A stretch of 43,942 bases of DNA from Gammaproteobacteria bacterium (GTDB lineage Bacteria > Pseudomonadota > Gammaproteobacteria > Steroidobacterales > Woeseiaceae), in assembly GCA_009937505.1 (NCBI GenBank), contig JAACFJ010000001.1, forward strand, positions 1 to 43,942. Reading direction: 5' to 3'. Made by a program: the position numbers and the translations under genes. Shown here piece after piece: positions 7,891 to 18,332 of the stretch (positions within the stretch are counted from its first letter, which is position 1; each line of letters opens with the position of its first letter). The notes below the pieces were generated by a model that saw only the letters and a list, made by a program, of their open reading frames with translations, was not told the origin of the DNA and ran no database searches.

Positions 7891-8832
7891 TTGGACTATC
7901 TGTCGCTGCTGTTGGGCCTGGCGGGTCTCTGGTACGGGACGGAGCTGACCATCCGGGGCGCTGTCACCGTTGCGTCCCGGCTCGGTGTATCCGATTTCAT
8001 CGTTGGCGTCGCCATCCTGTCGATCGGGAGCGATCTTCCAGAGCTGGCCATTGCAATTGATGGTGCGGTCATCAACCTGCGAGCTGGCGATGCGTCCGAC
8101 GTCATTGTCGGCACGGCGATTGGCAGTTCACTCGGTCAGATCGGTTTCGTGTTGGGCACCGCGGCTTTGTTGTCCTACCTGACTTTACCGCGGAGCGTGG
8201 TTTTTCAGCACGGCAGCGTACTGCTCGGCTCGGCCTTGCTCCTCGGCATCTTCGGTTTTGATGGCGCTGTGTCGAGGACCGAGGGAATCGCGCTACTGGT
8301 CGTCTATTTCGTCTACTTTGCGGCGCTGTTCGGTGATCGGCGAAAGAGTGCCGGCCCGGACGGGGTGGACGGGCTAATCGGTACGGCAAAACCCTGGCTG
8401 TACCTCGCGGTCGGCCTCGCCATTGTGGGAATCTGTGCCGAACTTACGGTTAGTGGGGCCATCGCCGTGGCAGCCGCGCTAAATATCAGCGAGAGTTTCG
8501 TCGCGGTCATTATCATCGGCCTGGGTACGAGCCTTCCGGAGCTTTCCATATCGGTTGGCGCGGCGATCAGGAAGCGAGCGCGGATGTCGGTGGGCAATCT
8601 CATCGGCAGCAACATATTCGACACGCTTGTGCCGGTGGGAGCGGCTGCGGTGATCTCGACTCTGCGCTTCGATGGAAATTTACTGCGCTACGATCTGCCA
8701 TTCCTGTTTTTCCTGACGCTGATCGTGCTGGTGTTCTTCGTCCGGAAACGCGGCATCCAGAAGGGCGAGGCGATCACCGTCCTGGCACTCTATGGCGGCT
8801 ATCTGCTCCTGAAACTCTCGCATGCATTCTGA
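7891..8832 (+). CDS. Sodium/calcium exchanger family protein (CaCA, YrbG-like)
   Basis: A 313-residue integral inner-membrane protein with about ten hydrophobic segments in two homologous halves. Each half holds the family's cation-binding alpha repeat: SIGSDLPELAIAI with GSSLGQIGFVLG in the first, and GLGTSLPELSISVGA with NLIGSNIFDTLVP in the second. The acidic residues in the LPEL segments are those that bind Ca2+ or Na+ in the family. The start is a TTG at 7891 with an AAAGGGG ribosome binding site 8-10 bases before it. The transported ion (Ca2+/H+, Ca2+/Na+ or another cation) cannot be told from the sequence. Confidence 0.93.
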   Translation: MDYLSLLLGLAGLWYGTELTIRGAVTVASRLGVSDFIVGVAILSIGSDLPELAIAIDGAVINLRAGDASDVIVGTAIGSSLGQIGFVLGTAALLSYLTLPRSVVFQHGSVLLGSALLLGIFGFDGAVSRTEGIALLVVYFVYFAALFGDRRKSAGPDGVDGLIGTAKPWLYLAVGLAIVGICAELTVSGAIAVAAALNISESFVAVIIIGLGTSLPELSISVGAAIRKRARMSVGNLIGSNIFDTLVPVGAAAVISTLRFDGNLLRYDLPFLFFLTLIVLVFFVRKRGIQKGEAITVLALYGGYLLLKLSHAF

Positions 8833-8870
8833 GCCTCGCGTTGTATCCGCGCCGCAGAGCGGCCATAATC

Positions 8871-8994
8871 GCGGCCGGTCCGCGTCGGCTTCCCCGCGAC
8901 GGCCAGCCGTGAACTCCGTCAGGCCCGGAAGGGAGCAGCGGTAGCGGTGACGCTGGGTGCCGGGGACTCGCTGGCGCGGGCCACTCCGCTTTTT
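8871..8994 (+). ncRNA. ffs: Signal recognition particle RNA, small bacterial type (4.5S)
   Basis: The conserved domain IV is unmistakable: GTCAGGCCCGGAAGGGAGCAGC, with the GGAA tetraloop at 8927-8930 and the asymmetric internal loop that binds the Ffh M domain, followed by GGTGCCGGG-like sequence. The flanks (about 8871-8886 and 8974-8989) pair to close a long hairpin, and TTTTT at 8990-8994 ends it, so the outer stem also acts as terminator. Ends are estimated to within a few bases. Its place just upstream of dnaX is common in Proteobacteria. It works with Ffh to target inner-membrane proteins. Confidence 0.93.
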
Positions 8995-9093
8995 CACCTC
9001 AGAATGGGTCGCGGTTTGCCCCTTGCGGCGGGAGGTCGGTGCGTTACACTGGCTGACCTTTAGTGGTGGCGGTCTACGTCTCTTGGTTTCGCT

Positions 9094-10707
9094 ATGAGCT
9101 ATCTCGTTTTGGCCCGGAAATGGCGGCCAAAAACCTTCGCGGACACGGTCGGACAGGAGCATGTGCTGAAAGCGCTGGTTAATGCGCTCGACTCCGGTCG
9201 CCTTCACCACGCCTACCTGTTCACGGGCACCCGGGGTGTCGGCAAGACGACGATCGCGAGAATCCTGGCGAAAGCCCTCAATTGTGAGAAGGGCGTAACG
9301 TCCGAACCTTGTGGGGAGTGCGGTGCGTGCAGGGAGATCGACGAGGGGCGTTTCGTGGATCTCATCGAGGTCGATGCCGCATCCAAGACCAAGGTTGACG
9401 ACACTCGAGACTTGCTCGACAACGTGCAGTATGCCCCCTCGAGAGGGCGCTACAAGGTCTACCTCATCGACGAGGTGCACATGTTGTCGACCAGTTCATT
9501 CAACGCGTTGCTGAAGACACTCGAGGAACCCCCGCCGCACGTAAAATTCCTGCTGGCAACCACGGACCCGCAGCGGCTGCCGGTGACGGTCCTGTCCCGC
9601 TGCCTGCAGTTCAACCTCAAGCGCCTGACGCCGAAGCTGATTCAGGACCGGCTGGCGCATATCTGCGATGCCGAAGGCATAGAAGCCGAAACGCCTGCGC
9701 TTGCGATGCTGGCCCGTGCGGCCGACGGCAGCCTCAGGGATGCCCTCAGCCTGCTCGACCAGGCGATTGCCTATTGCGGTGGCAAGGTCGACCTGGAATC
9801 GCTGGCTTTGATGCTCGGCACTATCGACCGCGACCACGTCGTCCGGCTGCTTGGATACCTGGCTGCAGACGATGCTGCCGGGATCATCGACCTGGTTGCC
9901 GAGCTGGACGAGCAATTTCCGGACTATGCGCGGTTGCTCGAGGACCTGGCGAGAATGTTGCAGCGGATCGCGGTGCACCAGCTCATCGGCTCCACGGACG
10001 CCGATGACGAGATCATGGAGAGCGTGTTGTCCGAACTCGCGGGATTGTTCGATCCGGCTGATGTCCAGCTGTTCTACCAGACCGCGCTGACGGGCCGACG
10101 GGATTTGCCGTTGGCCCCGGACCCGCGCAGTGGCACCGAGATGACGTTGCTCCGGATGCTTGCCTTCAAACCCGCGGCTGACAGTGCGGCGAGCGGTGGC
10201 TCAGGCAGTTCCGCCGACAAGCCAGCGGCTGCAAGGCCGGGCACAGCACCGTCCGCCGCCAAACCGGCCGCCAAAGCGGCGCAGGCTCCCGCAGCCGGCG
10301 CACAGGGTTGGCGGGATCCGGACTGGGGTGCACTCATGAGCGAGCTTGGCCTGACGGGATCGCTGCGTATGTTGGCTGGCAACTGCGCGTTGGACAAGCG
10401 AGAGGGTAACAGCGTGTATCTAAGTCTGGATCCGCGCTCTGAATCATTGTTGACCCGGCAACGCAAGGACGCCCTGGCGGCGGCCTTGTCGAAGCATTTT
10501 GGTGAGGAACTTGTCGTTGATATTCGTATCGCGAAATCGACGCCCAAAACGCCACACGAGCGCGAAAGTCAAATGGCGGACGAGCGAATCACTGCGGCAC
10601 GAAAATCGCTCGAGTCCGACCCCAACGTACAGAGACTCAAGAACATGTTCGGCGCGGAACTCAAGACCGATTCGATCGAACCGCTGGATTCGCCGCGATC
10701 CGACTAG
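9094..10707 (+). CDS. dnaX: DNA polymerase III subunit gamma/tau
   Basis: A 537-residue clamp-loader ATPase. The N-terminal AAA+ module has the Walker A motif GTRGVGKT (45-52), the zinc site with Cys64, Cys73, Cys76 and Cys79, DEVHM (126-130) as Walker B, and the SRC arginine finger (168-170). A low-complexity Ala/Pro/Lys linker lies at about 365-400, followed by the tau C-terminal domain that contacts the polymerase alpha subunit. The protein is shorter than E. coli tau (643). The A-AAA-AAG slippery sequence that makes gamma in E. coli is not visible in the linker-coding DNA. dnaX heads the plus-strand cluster dnaX-ybaB-recR-HIT. Confidence 0.97.
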   Translation: MSYLVLARKWRPKTFADTVGQEHVLKALVNALDSGRLHHAYLFTGTRGVGKTTIARILAKALNCEKGVTSEPCGECGACREIDEGRFVDLIEVDAASKTKVDDTRDLLDNVQYAPSRGRYKVYLIDEVHMLSTSSFNALLKTLEEPPPHVKFLLATTDPQRLPVTVLSRCLQFNLKRLTPKLIQDRLAHICDAEGIEAETPALAMLARAADGSLRDALSLLDQAIAYCGGKVDLESLALMLGTIDRDHVVRLLGYLAADDAAGIIDLVAELDEQFPDYARLLEDLARMLQRIAVHQLIGSTDADDEIMESVLSELAGLFDPADVQLFYQTALTGRRDLPLAPDPRSGTEMTLLRMLAFKPAADSAASGGSGSSADKPAAARPGTAPSAAKPAAKAAQAPAAGAQGWRDPDWGALMSELGLTGSLRMLAGNCALDKREGNSVYLSLDPRSESLLTRQRKDALAAALSKHFGEELVVDIRIAKSTPKTPHERESQMADERITAARKSLESDPNVQRLKNMFGAELKTDSIEPLDSPRSD

Positions 10708-10720
10708 CAAGGAGCAAGCA

Positions 10721-11044
10721 ATGAAAGGTGGTATCGGTCAGTTAATGAAGCAGGCCCAGCAGATGCAGGCCAACATGAAAAAGGCCCAGGAGGAAATGGC
10801 CTCGCTAACCGTTACGGGCGAATCGGGTGGCGGTATGGTCAAGGTTACGATGACCTGCCAACATCGCCTGCAGGCCATCGAAATCGACGACAGCCTGATT
10901 GGCGACGACAAGGAGATGCTCGAGGACCTGATCACGGCGGCATTCAACGACGCAGTGACGAAGGTTGAGAAAACCGTGCAGGAGAAGTTTGCCGGGATGA
11001 CCTCGGGAATGTCGCTACCGCCGGGCATGAACCTGCCATTCTGA
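10721..11044 (+). CDS. ybaB: YbaB/EbfC nucleoid-associated protein
   Basis: A 107-residue protein starting at the ATG at 10721, 11 bases after AAGGAG and 13 bases past the dnaX stop. It begins [25 protein letters not shown], the long N-terminal helix of the family, and continues with [22 protein letters not shown] and the C-terminal [14 protein letters not shown] tail. YbaB forms a dimer like open tweezers and binds DNA. Its position between dnaX and recR is conserved across bacteria and supports a role in nucleoid structure or repair. Confidence 0.96.
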   Translation: MKGGIGQLMKQAQQMQANMKKAQEEMASLTVTGESGGGMVKVTMTCQHRLQAIEIDDSLIGDDKEMLEDLITAAFNDAVTKVEKTVQEKFAGMTSGMSLPPGMNLPF

Positions 11045-11051
11045 ACAGCGT

Positions 11052-11651
11052 ATGTCCTTTTCCCCATTGCTGGTCCAGTTGATCGACGCATTACGTTGTA
11101 TGCCGGGTGTCGGCAAGAAGTCGGCACAGCGAATTGCGTTTCACCTGCTGGAACGCGATCGCGACGGTGCATCGCTTTTGTCCACCGCGTTATCACAGGC
11201 AGTGCAGGGCATTGGGCACTGCAAGCGCTGCCGCATGTTGAGCGAGTACGAACTCTGCTCGATCTGCAGCGCAAGCGGGCGAGACGAGACGCAGCTTTGC
11301 ATCGTGGAATCGCCGGCAGACGTCATGGCCATCGAGGATGCGACCGGTTTTCGTGGCCAGTACTTCGTATTGATGGGGCACCTGTCGCCGCTTGACGGCA
11401 TCGGACCGCAGGAACTCGGTTTGACGACGCTGGAGCAGCGGCTTGCGGAAGGCAGCATCGGTGAAATGATCATTGCCACGAATCCGACGGTCGAGGGCGA
11501 TGCAACCGCGCACTATCTCGCCGACCTGGCGGAGCGGCACAACGTGCAGGCGAGCCGGATTGCACATGGCGTGCCGCTGGGCGGCGAGCTCGAATACGTG
11601 GATGGCGGCACATTGTCGCACGCATTCTACGGACGCCGCCTGGTCGAATAG
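11052..11651 (+). CDS. recR: Recombination mediator RecR
   Basis: A 199-residue protein that loads RecA at gaps with RecF/RecO. The order of domains is complete: an N-terminal helix-hairpin-helix ([19 protein letters not shown]), a four-cysteine zinc motif ([16 protein letters not shown]), a Toprim domain ([14 protein letters not shown], then [17 protein letters not shown]) and the C-terminal Walker-B-like segment ([19 protein letters not shown]). It follows ybaB by 7 bases and precedes the HIT gene by 9, so all are one transcript. Confidence 0.97.
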   Translation: MSFSPLLVQLIDALRCMPGVGKKSAQRIAFHLLERDRDGASLLSTALSQAVQGIGHCKRCRMLSEYELCSICSASGRDETQLCIVESPADVMAIEDATGFRGQYFVLMGHLSPLDGIGPQELGLTTLEQRLAEGSIGEMIIATNPTVEGDATAHYLADLAERHNVQASRIAHGVPLGGELEYVDGGTLSHAFYGRRLVE

Positions 11652-11660
11652 GGGAAACTT

Positions 11661-12011
11661 ATGAGTGAACACGACTGTCTTTTCTGCAAAATAGTCAATG
11701 GAGACCTGGGCGCCGATATCGTTTACGAGAACGAGTCGCTCATCGCGTTCCGCGATATCAATCCGATAGCGCCCACACACATATTGCTGATACCGCGGCG
11801 TCACGTAGCCACGATGAATGACCTGCAGGACGGCGATGCATCCCTTGTCGGCGAATTGTTCCTGACGGCGGCAAGAATCGCTGCCAACGAAGGTCTCGCC
11901 GAGGACGGTTATCGCGTAGTCATGAACTGCAATGAAGCAGCAGGCCAGAGCGTATTTCACATCCACCTGCACCTGATGGGCGGCAGGGCGATGACCTGGC
12001 CGCCAGGCTAG
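11661..12011 (+). CDS. hinT: HIT-family nucleotide hydrolase (HinT-like)
   Basis: A 116-residue histidine-triad protein. It has CLFCKIVNGDLGADIVYEN at the N-terminus, the nucleotide-binding region FRDINPIAPTHILLIPRRH, and the catalytic triad HIHLHLMGGR near the C-terminus. HinT enzymes hydrolyse purine phosphoramidates and aminoacyl-adenylates. The preceding GGGGAAACTT gives a ribosome binding site for the ATG at 11661. The stop overlaps the stop of converging rsgA by three bases, with no room for a separate terminator. Confidence 0.95.
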   Translation: MSEHDCLFCKIVNGDLGADIVYENESLIAFRDINPIAPTHILLIPRRHVATMNDLQDGDASLVGELFLTAARIAANEGLAEDGYRVVMNCNEAAGQSVFHIHLHLMGGRAMTWPPG

Positions 12012-12916
12012 TACTGACCGCTCGTCAGTTTCGTAGTCAGCGCGAGCAGGTGCCGGTAACTGTCATAGCGGCGCTTGCTGATCGTTCCATTGTCTACCGC
12101 CGCTTTTACGGCGCATCCTGGCTCGCGCAGGTGGCGGCAGTTCGCAAAGCGGCAATCCTGGGCGGAGGCTGCGATTTCCCTGTACCCGAGGACCACTTCG
12201 TCGGCCTGCAGGGCCGGCGCGTAGTCGCGCACGCCGGGCGAGTCGATCACGGCGCCGCCACCCGGCAATTGCAGCATGGCGGAGTTGACGGTCGTGTGGC
12301 GCCCTTCGCCGCTCTTATCGGAGACTGCGGCGACGCGTTGCCGATCGTCCTCACGCAGCCGATTGATCAGGCTGGACTTGCCGACGCCCGATTGACCCAC
12401 AATGATTGATACGCCGTCGCGCAGTAGCCCGGCAACGGCGTCGATATTGCGGTTGGTCCTCGCACTGCAGCGCACCGTCGGGTAGCCGATACGCGCATAG
12501 TCGTCGAGGACCTCGTCCACCGCTCCTCCGGCAGTCAGGTCGCTCTTGTTGAACACGACAACGGCGCCCGTGCCGATTAGTTCCGCGGCGCACAGGTAGC
12601 GGTCGACGATGGACCAGTCAGGCTCCGGAGTCGGCGCGGCCATCACCAGCAACCTGTCGATATTGGCAGCGAGGACCTCCACCTTGCCGCGGAGGTTCGG
12701 CCGCGTCAGCTGATTCCGGCGTTCGCCAATCGTGGTGATGAGCCAGTCCGGCTCGTCGGCGATTGGTTCGGCTTCGACCCGGTCTCCACAGACCGGTTTC
12801 AGACGCTTGCCCTTGATGCGTGCCTCGACTCTGCGGCCGTCGGGCAACAGCAACTGCATTCTGCGGCTGTAGGTCGCGACGACGAGGGCGTCCTGCTGGA
12901 TCATGATTGTTCGCAT
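12008..12916 (-). CDS. rsgA: Ribosome small subunit-dependent GTPase A
   Basis: A 302-residue ribosome-assembly GTPase with the circularly permuted motif order typical of YjeQ/RsgA: an OB-fold (about 8-70), then G4 NKSD (123-126), G1 GQSGVGKSS (174-182), G2 GRHTT and G3 DSPG (225-228), and finally the zinc knuckle Cys255, Cys260, His262 and Cys268. It checks the decoding site of the 30S subunit late in maturation. It lacks the N-terminal tail of the 350-residue E. coli protein. The start could also be the ATG at 12904, four codons in; neither has a good ribosome binding site. It is divergent from orn, as in many gammaproteobacteria. Confidence 0.96.
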   Translation of the reverse strand: MRTIMIQQDALVVATYSRRMQLLLPDGRRVEARIKGKRLKPVCGDRVEAEPIADEPDWLITTIGERRNQLTRPNLRGKVEVLAANIDRLLVMAAPTPEPDWSIVDRYLCAAELIGTGAVVVFNKSDLTAGGAVDEVLDDYARIGYPTVRCSARTNRNIDAVAGLLRDGVSIIVGQSGVGKSSLINRLREDDRQRVAAVSDKSGEGRHTTVNSAMLQLPGGGAVIDSPGVRDYAPALQADEVVLGYREIAASAQDCRFANCRHLREPGCAVKAAVDNGTISKRRYDSYRHLLALTTKLTSGQY

Positions 12917-13012
12917 TTGGCGTGCATGTGTCGAAGTATGCCGTGCTATGCGGCACCATGCACCGTCACGCGTTGTACACTAACGGCCACGCAAGTAGAT
13001 ACTGGATCTGCA

Positions 13013-13600
13013 ATGAACGAACGTCCGCCCCTGATCGACACCGCCGGTAATCTCATCTGGATCGACCTGGAAATGACAGGCCTCGATACGGTTAACGACA
13101 GGATAATTGAAGTTGCGACAATCGTCACCGACAAGTATCTGAACGAACTCGCCGAGGGCCCGGTAGTCGCCATTTCGCAGTCGCAGGAGACGATGGATGC
13201 GATGGACGAGTGGAATACTCGTCAGCACGGCGAGTCGGGCCTGACTGCGCGAGTGCTTGCCAGCACAATCAGTACCGAAGTAGCGGAGAAAGCGACGCTG
13301 GATTTCCTCGCAACCTGGGTTGAGAAAGGGGCGTCGCCGATGTGCGGCAACAGCATCTGCCAGGACCGGCGATTTCTTGCGCGCGAGATGCCGGAGCTCG
13401 AGGACTATTTTCACTACCGGAATCTCGACGTTAGCACGCTCAAAATACTGGCCCAGCAGTGGGCGCCGGAAGTAGCCGCAGGATTCAGCAAGGAGTCGAC
13501 TCATCGCGCACTGGCGGATATTCGGGATTCGATCGAAGAACTGGCCTGGTACCGTGACCGACTTTTCGACCAGTCCGTGTTTGCGGAGATGACCCGTTAG
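13013..13600 (+). CDS. orn: Oligoribonuclease
   Basis: A 195-residue DEDDh 3'-5' exonuclease that degrades 2-5-nt RNAs and pGpG. Motif I is [10 protein letters not shown] (Asp18, Glu20), motif II is in [11 protein letters not shown], and motif III is [13 protein letters not shown]. The ATG at 13013 gives the normal family length; the frame is open for 32 codons upstream but the sequence there does not match. The next gene starts within the stop codon (TAGTG), so the DUF938 methyltransferase is translationally coupled. The 96-base divergent region with rsgA should hold both promoters. Confidence 0.96.
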   Translation: MNERPPLIDTAGNLIWIDLEMTGLDTVNDRIIEVATIVTDKYLNELAEGPVVAISQSQETMDAMDEWNTRQHGESGLTARVLASTISTEVAEKATLDFLATWVEKGASPMCGNSICQDRRFLAREMPELEDYFHYRNLDVSTLKILAQQWAPEVAAGFSKESTHRALADIRDSIEELAWYRDRLFDQSVFAEMTR

Positions 13601-14211
13601 TGGATAAGCCCTGCGCGGCGGCGGCGGCGCGGAACGCTGCGCCTATCCTGGGCGTCCTGCGGCACGAGCTGCGAGAGTGCTCGACGTTGTTCGAGATCGG
13701 TTCGGGTACCGGTCAGCATGCGGTCACGGTGGCGGCAGCGCTGCCCGATCTGGAATGGCAAACGAGTGACCTCGAGCAGTCGCATGCCGGAATCCGGGCC
13801 TGGATCGAGGACGCAGGTCTCGAAAACGTCCTGGCGCCGATGGACTTCGATGTGCTGACCGTCGAACCGAGCGGGAAGAAATACGATGCCGTCTTCTCAG
13901 CCAACACCGCGCACATCATGAGCTACGTCGCCGTGTGTCGGATGTTTGCGCTCGTGGGTGCCATGTTGCGAGAGCCGGGCGTCTTTTGTCTTTACGGGCC
14001 CTTCAGCCGCGGCGGCGCATTCAGTTCGCCGAGTAACGAAGCGTTCGATGCCTCACTTCGCGCTCGCAATGAGGCCATGGGCATTCGCGATCTCGACGAC
14101 CTGGGAGTCCTGGCCGGTGAGAACGGCATGCAAATCGCACGCGTCTACTCGATGCCAGCCAACAACCTGCTCGCCGTCTGGACCAGAACCCCTCCCAATT
14201 GTCGCCGTTAA
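13600..14211 (+). CDS. DUF938 SAM-dependent methyltransferase-like protein
   Basis: A 203-residue class I methyltransferase fold. The SAM-binding motif is LFEIGSGTGQHA, followed by LPDLEWQTSDLEQSHAGI, which is typical for DUF938 (METTL26-like) proteins. The N-terminal AAARNAAPILGVL and the later LYGPFSRGGAFSSPSNEAFD are also family signatures. It uses a GTG start that shares its first G with the orn stop codon. It is cytoplasmic. No substrate is established for this family, and the pairing with orn is not clear evidence for an RNA substrate. Confidence 0.9.
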   Translation: MDKPCAAAAARNAAPILGVLRHELRECSTLFEIGSGTGQHAVTVAAALPDLEWQTSDLEQSHAGIRAWIEDAGLENVLAPMDFDVLTVEPSGKKYDAVFSANTAHIMSYVAVCRMFALVGAMLREPGVFCLYGPFSRGGAFSSPSNEAFDASLRARNEAMGIRDLDDLGVLAGENGMQIARVYSMPANNLLAVWTRTPPNCRR

Positions 14212-14271
14212 GCGACTGATTTGGTAGATTTTTGGCTAGAACCGCCGAGCCCCATGTCTTATAGTTGCGCC

Positions 14272-14952
14272 ATGAAACTGATGATCAACGGCTGTGCAGC
14301 GTCGCTACTGTCGGCGTTGTTGTTTACGACCGCCGCCAGCGCCGAATCGGCCTGGGTGAGCGATGAATTCGAAATTACGTTGCGGAGCGGTCCTTCCACG
14401 AGCAACGCCATCGAGCTGATGCTGAACAGCGGCACCGAACTCGAGGTCCTGGAGAGGGATGCCGAATCCGGGTATTCGCGTGTCCGCACCGGAGGCGGAA
14501 CAGAGGGCTGGGTGCTGACCCGCTACCTCATGAACGAACCCGCCGCCAGGGAGCAGCTTGCCAGACTGACGAGCCAGCTCACCAGTGAGGCGTCGCGCGG
14601 CACCTCGCTGAACTCACAACTCGGTGCAATTCGCTCCGAATACGACACGGCCACGAATAGGATCGAGACGCTCGAGCGTGACAAGAGTGGGCTCGAGGAG
14701 GAACTCGCGGAAATCAAGCGTACTGCCGCCAATATCCTTGCAATCAACAACCAGAACAAGCAGTTGCGAGAGCAGCTGGCCGCCGAGGAAATACGCGTCG
14801 CGACGCTCGAGCAGGAGAACCGTGAGCTGAGCAGTCAGACGACCCGCTACTGGTTCATGTCGGGAGCGCTGGTGCTCGTGGTCGGAATGGTTCTCGGGCT
14901 ATGGCTGCCACGGATCCGCTGGCAACGCAGGTCGCGCTACGATCGATTCTGA
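14272..14952 (+). CDS. SH3-domain envelope protein (TIGR04211/YgiM-like)
   Basis: A 226-residue exported membrane protein. From the ATG at 14272 it has a signal peptide (ending near TTAASAESAW), a bacterial SH3 domain (VSDEFEITLRSGPSTSN through GWVLTRYLM, about 24-85), a coiled coil of about 90 residues (about 90-190), and a C-terminal membrane span (WFMSGALVLVVGMVLGLWLP) followed by a basic tail. This layout is that of TIGR04211/YgiM. The SH3 domain should face the periplasm, perhaps touching peptidoglycan. It converges with ppsA with only 12 bases between stops. Confidence 0.9.
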   Translation: MKLMINGCAASLLSALLFTTAASAESAWVSDEFEITLRSGPSTSNAIELMLNSGTELEVLERDAESGYSRVRTGGGTEGWVLTRYLMNEPAAREQLARLTSQLTSEASRGTSLNSQLGAIRSEYDTATNRIETLERDKSGLEEELAEIKRTAANILAINNQNKQLREQLAAEEIRVATLEQENRELSSQTTRYWFMSGALVLVVGMVLGLWLPRIRWQRRSRYDRF

Positions 14953-14964
14953 TCCCGGTCCGGG

Positions 14965-17328
14965 TCAGACGGATTCCCCGGCGAGAAACAGCCACGTCTC
15001 GATAACGCTGTCCGGATTGAGGGACATGCTCTCGATACCCTGGTCGAGCAGCCATCTCGCCAGGTCCGGGTGATCCGACGGTCCCTGTCCGCAGATTCCG
15101 ATGTATTTCCCCCGCGCCTTGCAGGCAGATATCGTCATCGCAAGCGTGGCCTTGACAGCGTCGTCACGCTCGTCGAACAGGTCGGCCACAAGCGCTGAAT
15201 CACGATCAAGCCCCAGCACGAGCTGGGTCATGTCGTTGGAACCGATGGACATGCCGTCGAAGTGATCGAGGTACTGGTCTGCGAGCAGGGCGTTGGTAGG
15301 CAACTCCGACATCATGATGATTTTAAGATCGTCCTTGCCACGCTCGAGACCGTTCTCGGCCATCAGTTCGACGACGTCTTTGGCCTGCTTGACCGTACGT
15401 ACGAAAGGAATCATGACCTGGACGTTCGTCAGGCCCATGTCGTTTCTCACCTTGCGGATCGCCGTGCATTCCATCTCGAAGCAGGGCCGAAAACTGTCGG
15501 CGACATAGCGCGCAGCGCCGCGGAAACCCAGCATCGGATTTTCTTCATCCGGTTCATACTTATCGCCGCCGATGAGATTGGCGTATTCGTTCGACTTGAA
15601 GTCCGACATGCGCACGATTACCGGCTCCGGCGCAAACGCGGCGGCGATTGTCGATACACCTTCAGCGAGTCGATCGACAAAGAAACTTACGGGGTCATCA
15701 TAGCCGGCCATCTGCTCGTCCACCGCCTTGCGCGTCGAGTCATCGAGTGACTCGTATTCGAGCAGCGCCTGGGGATGTACGCCGATCATGCGGTTGATGA
15801 TGAATTCGAGTCGTGCCAAACCGACGCCCCTGTTCGGCACATTCGCGAAATCGAATGCGCGGTCGGGATTGCCCACGTTCATCATGATCTTTACGGGAAT
15901 GTCGGGTAGCGAATCCAGCTCGATCCTGGTCCTCTCGTATTCCAGCCGACCTGCGTAAACCATTCCCTCGTCGCCTTCGGCGCAACTCACCGTTACCTCG
16001 GCGCCGTCGCTGATCACGTCCGTCGCGTCGCCACAGCCCACAACCGCCGGAATTCCGAGTTCCCGCGCGATTATCGCCGCATGACACGTGCGGCCGCCGC
16101 GATTGGTGACGATGGCCGCCGCTCGCTTCATGACAGGTTCCCAGTCCGGATCCGTCATGTCCGAGACCAGCACGTCACCGTTCTGTACGCGATTCATCTC
16201 GCTGACGTCGCGAATCACACGCGCTGTGCCCGATCCGATCTTCTGGCCGATGCTGCGGCCCTTGATGATGACGTCCGAGCGCCCTTTGAGGGTGAAACGC
16301 TGTATGGTCCGGCCGCTTCGGCTCTGCACGGTCTCCGGGCGTGCCTGGAGGATGTAGATCTTGCCGTCGGTACCGTCCTTGCCCCATTCGATATCCATCG
16401 GACGCTGGTAGTGATCTTCAATCGTTACGGCCATTTGGGCGAGTTCTATGATCTCCTCCTCGCTTAACGAGAAACGGTGCGAATCCGCCTCGTCGACGTC
16501 GACCGTTGCGACCGTCTTTCCCGGCTGCAGGTCGTCGCTGTAGATCATCTTGATGGCCTTGCCTCCAAGGGTCTTGCGAAGTATCGGGAACTTGCCATCA
16601 CGGAGCGCCGGCTTGTAGACATAGAACTCGTCGGGATTTACTGCGCCCTGTACGACGGTTTCGCCGAGACCGTAAGAGGAGGTGATGAAAACTGCTTCTC
16701 GAAATCCGGACTCGGTGTCGAGCGTAAAGATTACGCCCGACGCGCCGACATCGCTGCGAACCATCGTCTGCACGCCCACCGAGAGAGCAACCTGGCTGTG
16801 ATCGAATCCCTGGTGCACGCGGTACGCGATCGCCCGGTCATTGAAAAGCGACGCGAACACCTGGTGCAGGGCGTCGTTGAGGTGATCCAGGCCGCGGACA
16901 TTGAGGAAGGTTTCCTGCTGGCCTGCAAACGATGCGTCCGGGAGGTCCTCGGCTGTCGCAGATGAACGAACAGCCACAGCTATGTCTTCGCCGGCGCTCA
17001 TTTCATCCCAGGCGCTGCGAATCTCAGCCATCAGGCGCTCGGGCAGAGGCGTGTTGAGGATCCATTCGCGGATCCGGCGTCCGGCGGACGTCAATGCTTC
17101 AATATCGTCGACGTCGAGATCATCCAGGAGCGACTTGATTCGTGCGTCGAGATCGTCAGCACTGAGAAAATCGCGGTAGGCTGTCGCCGTCGTCGCAAAT
17201 CCTCCGGGGACGGTCACTCCCAGGCCGTTGAGGTTGCTTATCATTTCGCCCAGCGAAGCGTTCTTGCCGCCGACGCGCTCCACATCACTCATTCCAAGCT
17301 CGGCGAGCTTGATGACGTATGGTTCCAA
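14965..17328 (-). CDS. ppsA: Phosphoenolpyruvate synthase
   Basis: A 787-residue enzyme that converts pyruvate, ATP and water to PEP, AMP and phosphate for gluconeogenesis. The N-terminal ATP-grasp domain begins [12 protein letters not shown] and includes [20 protein letters not shown]. The central swivelling domain carries the phospho-histidine in [21 protein letters not shown] (His about 415). The C-terminal PEP/pyruvate domain includes [11 protein letters not shown], the [15 protein letters not shown] signature and the conserved Cys in GICGQGPSD. It is complete. It is divergent from its regulator gene, a common arrangement. Confidence 0.97.
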   Translation of the reverse strand: MEPYVIKLAELGMSDVERVGGKNASLGEMISNLNGLGVTVPGGFATTATAYRDFLSADDLDARIKSLLDDLDVDDIEALTSAGRRIREWILNTPLPERLMAEIRSAWDEMSAGEDIAVAVRSSATAEDLPDASFAGQQETFLNVRGLDHLNDALHQVFASLFNDRAIAYRVHQGFDHSQVALSVGVQTMVRSDVGASGVIFTLDTESGFREAVFITSSYGLGETVVQGAVNPDEFYVYKPALRDGKFPILRKTLGGKAIKMIYSDDLQPGKTVATVDVDEADSHRFSLSEEEIIELAQMAVTIEDHYQRPMDIEWGKDGTDGKIYILQARPETVQSRSGRTIQRFTLKGRSDVIIKGRSIGQKIGSGTARVIRDVSEMNRVQNGDVLVSDMTDPDWEPVMKRAAAIVTNRGGRTCHAAIIARELGIPAVVGCGDATDVISDGAEVTVSCAEGDEGMVYAGRLEYERTRIELDSLPDIPVKIMMNVGNPDRAFDFANVPNRGVGLARLEFIINRMIGVHPQALLEYESLDDSTRKAVDEQMAGYDDPVSFFVDRLAEGVSTIAAAFAPEPVIVRMSDFKSNEYANLIGGDKYEPDEENPMLGFRGAARYVADSFRPCFEMECTAIRKVRNDMGLTNVQVMIPFVRTVKQAKDVVELMAENGLERGKDDLKIIMMSELPTNALLADQYLDHFDGMSIGSNDMTQLVLGLDRDSALVADLFDERDDAVKATLAMTISACKARGKYIGICGQGPSDHPDLARWLLDQGIESMSLNPDSVIETWLFLAGESV

Positions 17329-17396
17329 ACTAGGCTCCCTTGTGTTCCATTACAGGAACTGGACAATCGTATTTCGAAAAGGAGATTCGCGGCGAT

Positions 17397-18254
17397 ATGG
17401 ATCGCGGCGACCGGACGAGACTGCTAAATATGACTGAACGCACTGTTTTCTTTCTTTCGGACCAGACCGGCGTGACTGCCGAGACACTCGGGCACAGTTT
17501 GCTGACTCAGTTCAACGGCCAGGAATTTCGGCAGGTGACTTTGCCATTTATAGATTCCGATGACAAGGCGCAAGAAGCAGTCGCCCGGATAAACGCGGCT
17601 GGTGACGCGGATACGCTGCGGCCGATCGTGTTTTCGACGCTGGTACAGGACAATCTACGCAGTATCGTGCGGGAAGCTCAGGGGCTTCACCTGGATATAT
17701 TTGACGTATTCCTGCAGCCGCTGGAGGTCGAGTTTCAACAGGAATCCACGCACGAACCCGGACGAGCGCACGGCATGACGGACATCGAGGCGTACATGCG
17801 GCGCATCGAGGCGACCAACTTCGCACTGGCGAACGACGACGGCGGCATTAGCAGGAATTACGAAATGGCCGACGTGATTCTCATTGGCGTTTCGCGCTCC
17901 GGAAAGACGCCGACCTGTCTTTACCTGGCGCTGCAGTACGGCGTCTATGCCGCCAATTTCCCTCTGACCGACGAGGAGTTCGAGAGCGGTGAGCTGCCGG
18001 AGGTGCTGCTGGAGCAGAAGCACAAGTTGTTCGGCCTCACGATCGCACCCGAGCGCTTGCGTCACATACGCAAGGAACGGCGTCCGCTCGGCACGTACTC
18101 GAGTGCCCAGCAGGTTCGTTACGAACTCCGTGAATCGGAAAAGATATTCAGGCGCTACGCTATTCCGAACGTGGATACGACGGAGTTCTCGATCGAGGAA
18201 ATCGCAAGCCGAATCCTCGATAGTACCGGCGTCGAGCGGCGAGTTCGAGCCTGA
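17397..18254 (+). CDS. ppsR: PEP synthase regulatory protein (kinase/pyrophosphorylase)
   Basis: A DUF299 protein that inactivates PEP synthase by ADP-dependent phosphorylation and reactivates it by Pi-dependent dephosphorylation. Near the N-terminus is VFFLSDQTGVTAETLGHSLL; the P-loop is GVSRSGKTPTCLYLALQ, followed by YGVYAANFPL and the C-terminal TVEFS-like TTEFSIEEIA segment. ATG 17397 has GGAG 12 bases upstream and gives 285 residues. ATG 17430 (MTERTVFF) gives 274 residues, closer to the E. coli length, but has a poorer ribosome binding site. The gene is divergent from its target enzyme. Confidence 0.95.
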   Translation: MDRGDRTRLLNMTERTVFFLSDQTGVTAETLGHSLLTQFNGQEFRQVTLPFIDSDDKAQEAVARINAAGDADTLRPIVFSTLVQDNLRSIVREAQGLHLDIFDVFLQPLEVEFQQESTHEPGRAHGMTDIEAYMRRIEATNFALANDDGGISRNYEMADVILIGVSRSGKTPTCLYLALQYGVYAANFPLTDEEFESGELPEVLLEQKHKLFGLTIAPERLRHIRKERRPLGTYSSAQQVRYELRESEKIFRRYAIPNVDTTEFSIEEIASRILDSTGVERRVRA

Positions 18255-18332
18255 TTTCCAGCTTTGTGACGCCCGTCTTGGAACGGTATTTGCTTGCCTT
18301 TTGAGCGGGTAACCCTGTGCTATATTGGCCGC

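Noticed and set aside
8680-9480. A 266-codon minus-strand open frame
   Set aside because: It runs through the exchanger end, the SRP RNA and the start of dnaX in antisense; the translated protein is full of rare-looking Arg/His/Gln and has no known motif.
11193-11972. A 259-codon minus-strand open frame
   Set aside because: It lies wholly antisense to recR and the HIT gene, which are certain.
14949-14968. Inverted repeat over the converging stops of the SH3 protein and ppsA
   Set aside because: The arms are separated by only one base and cannot form a proper loop; no T-run follows.
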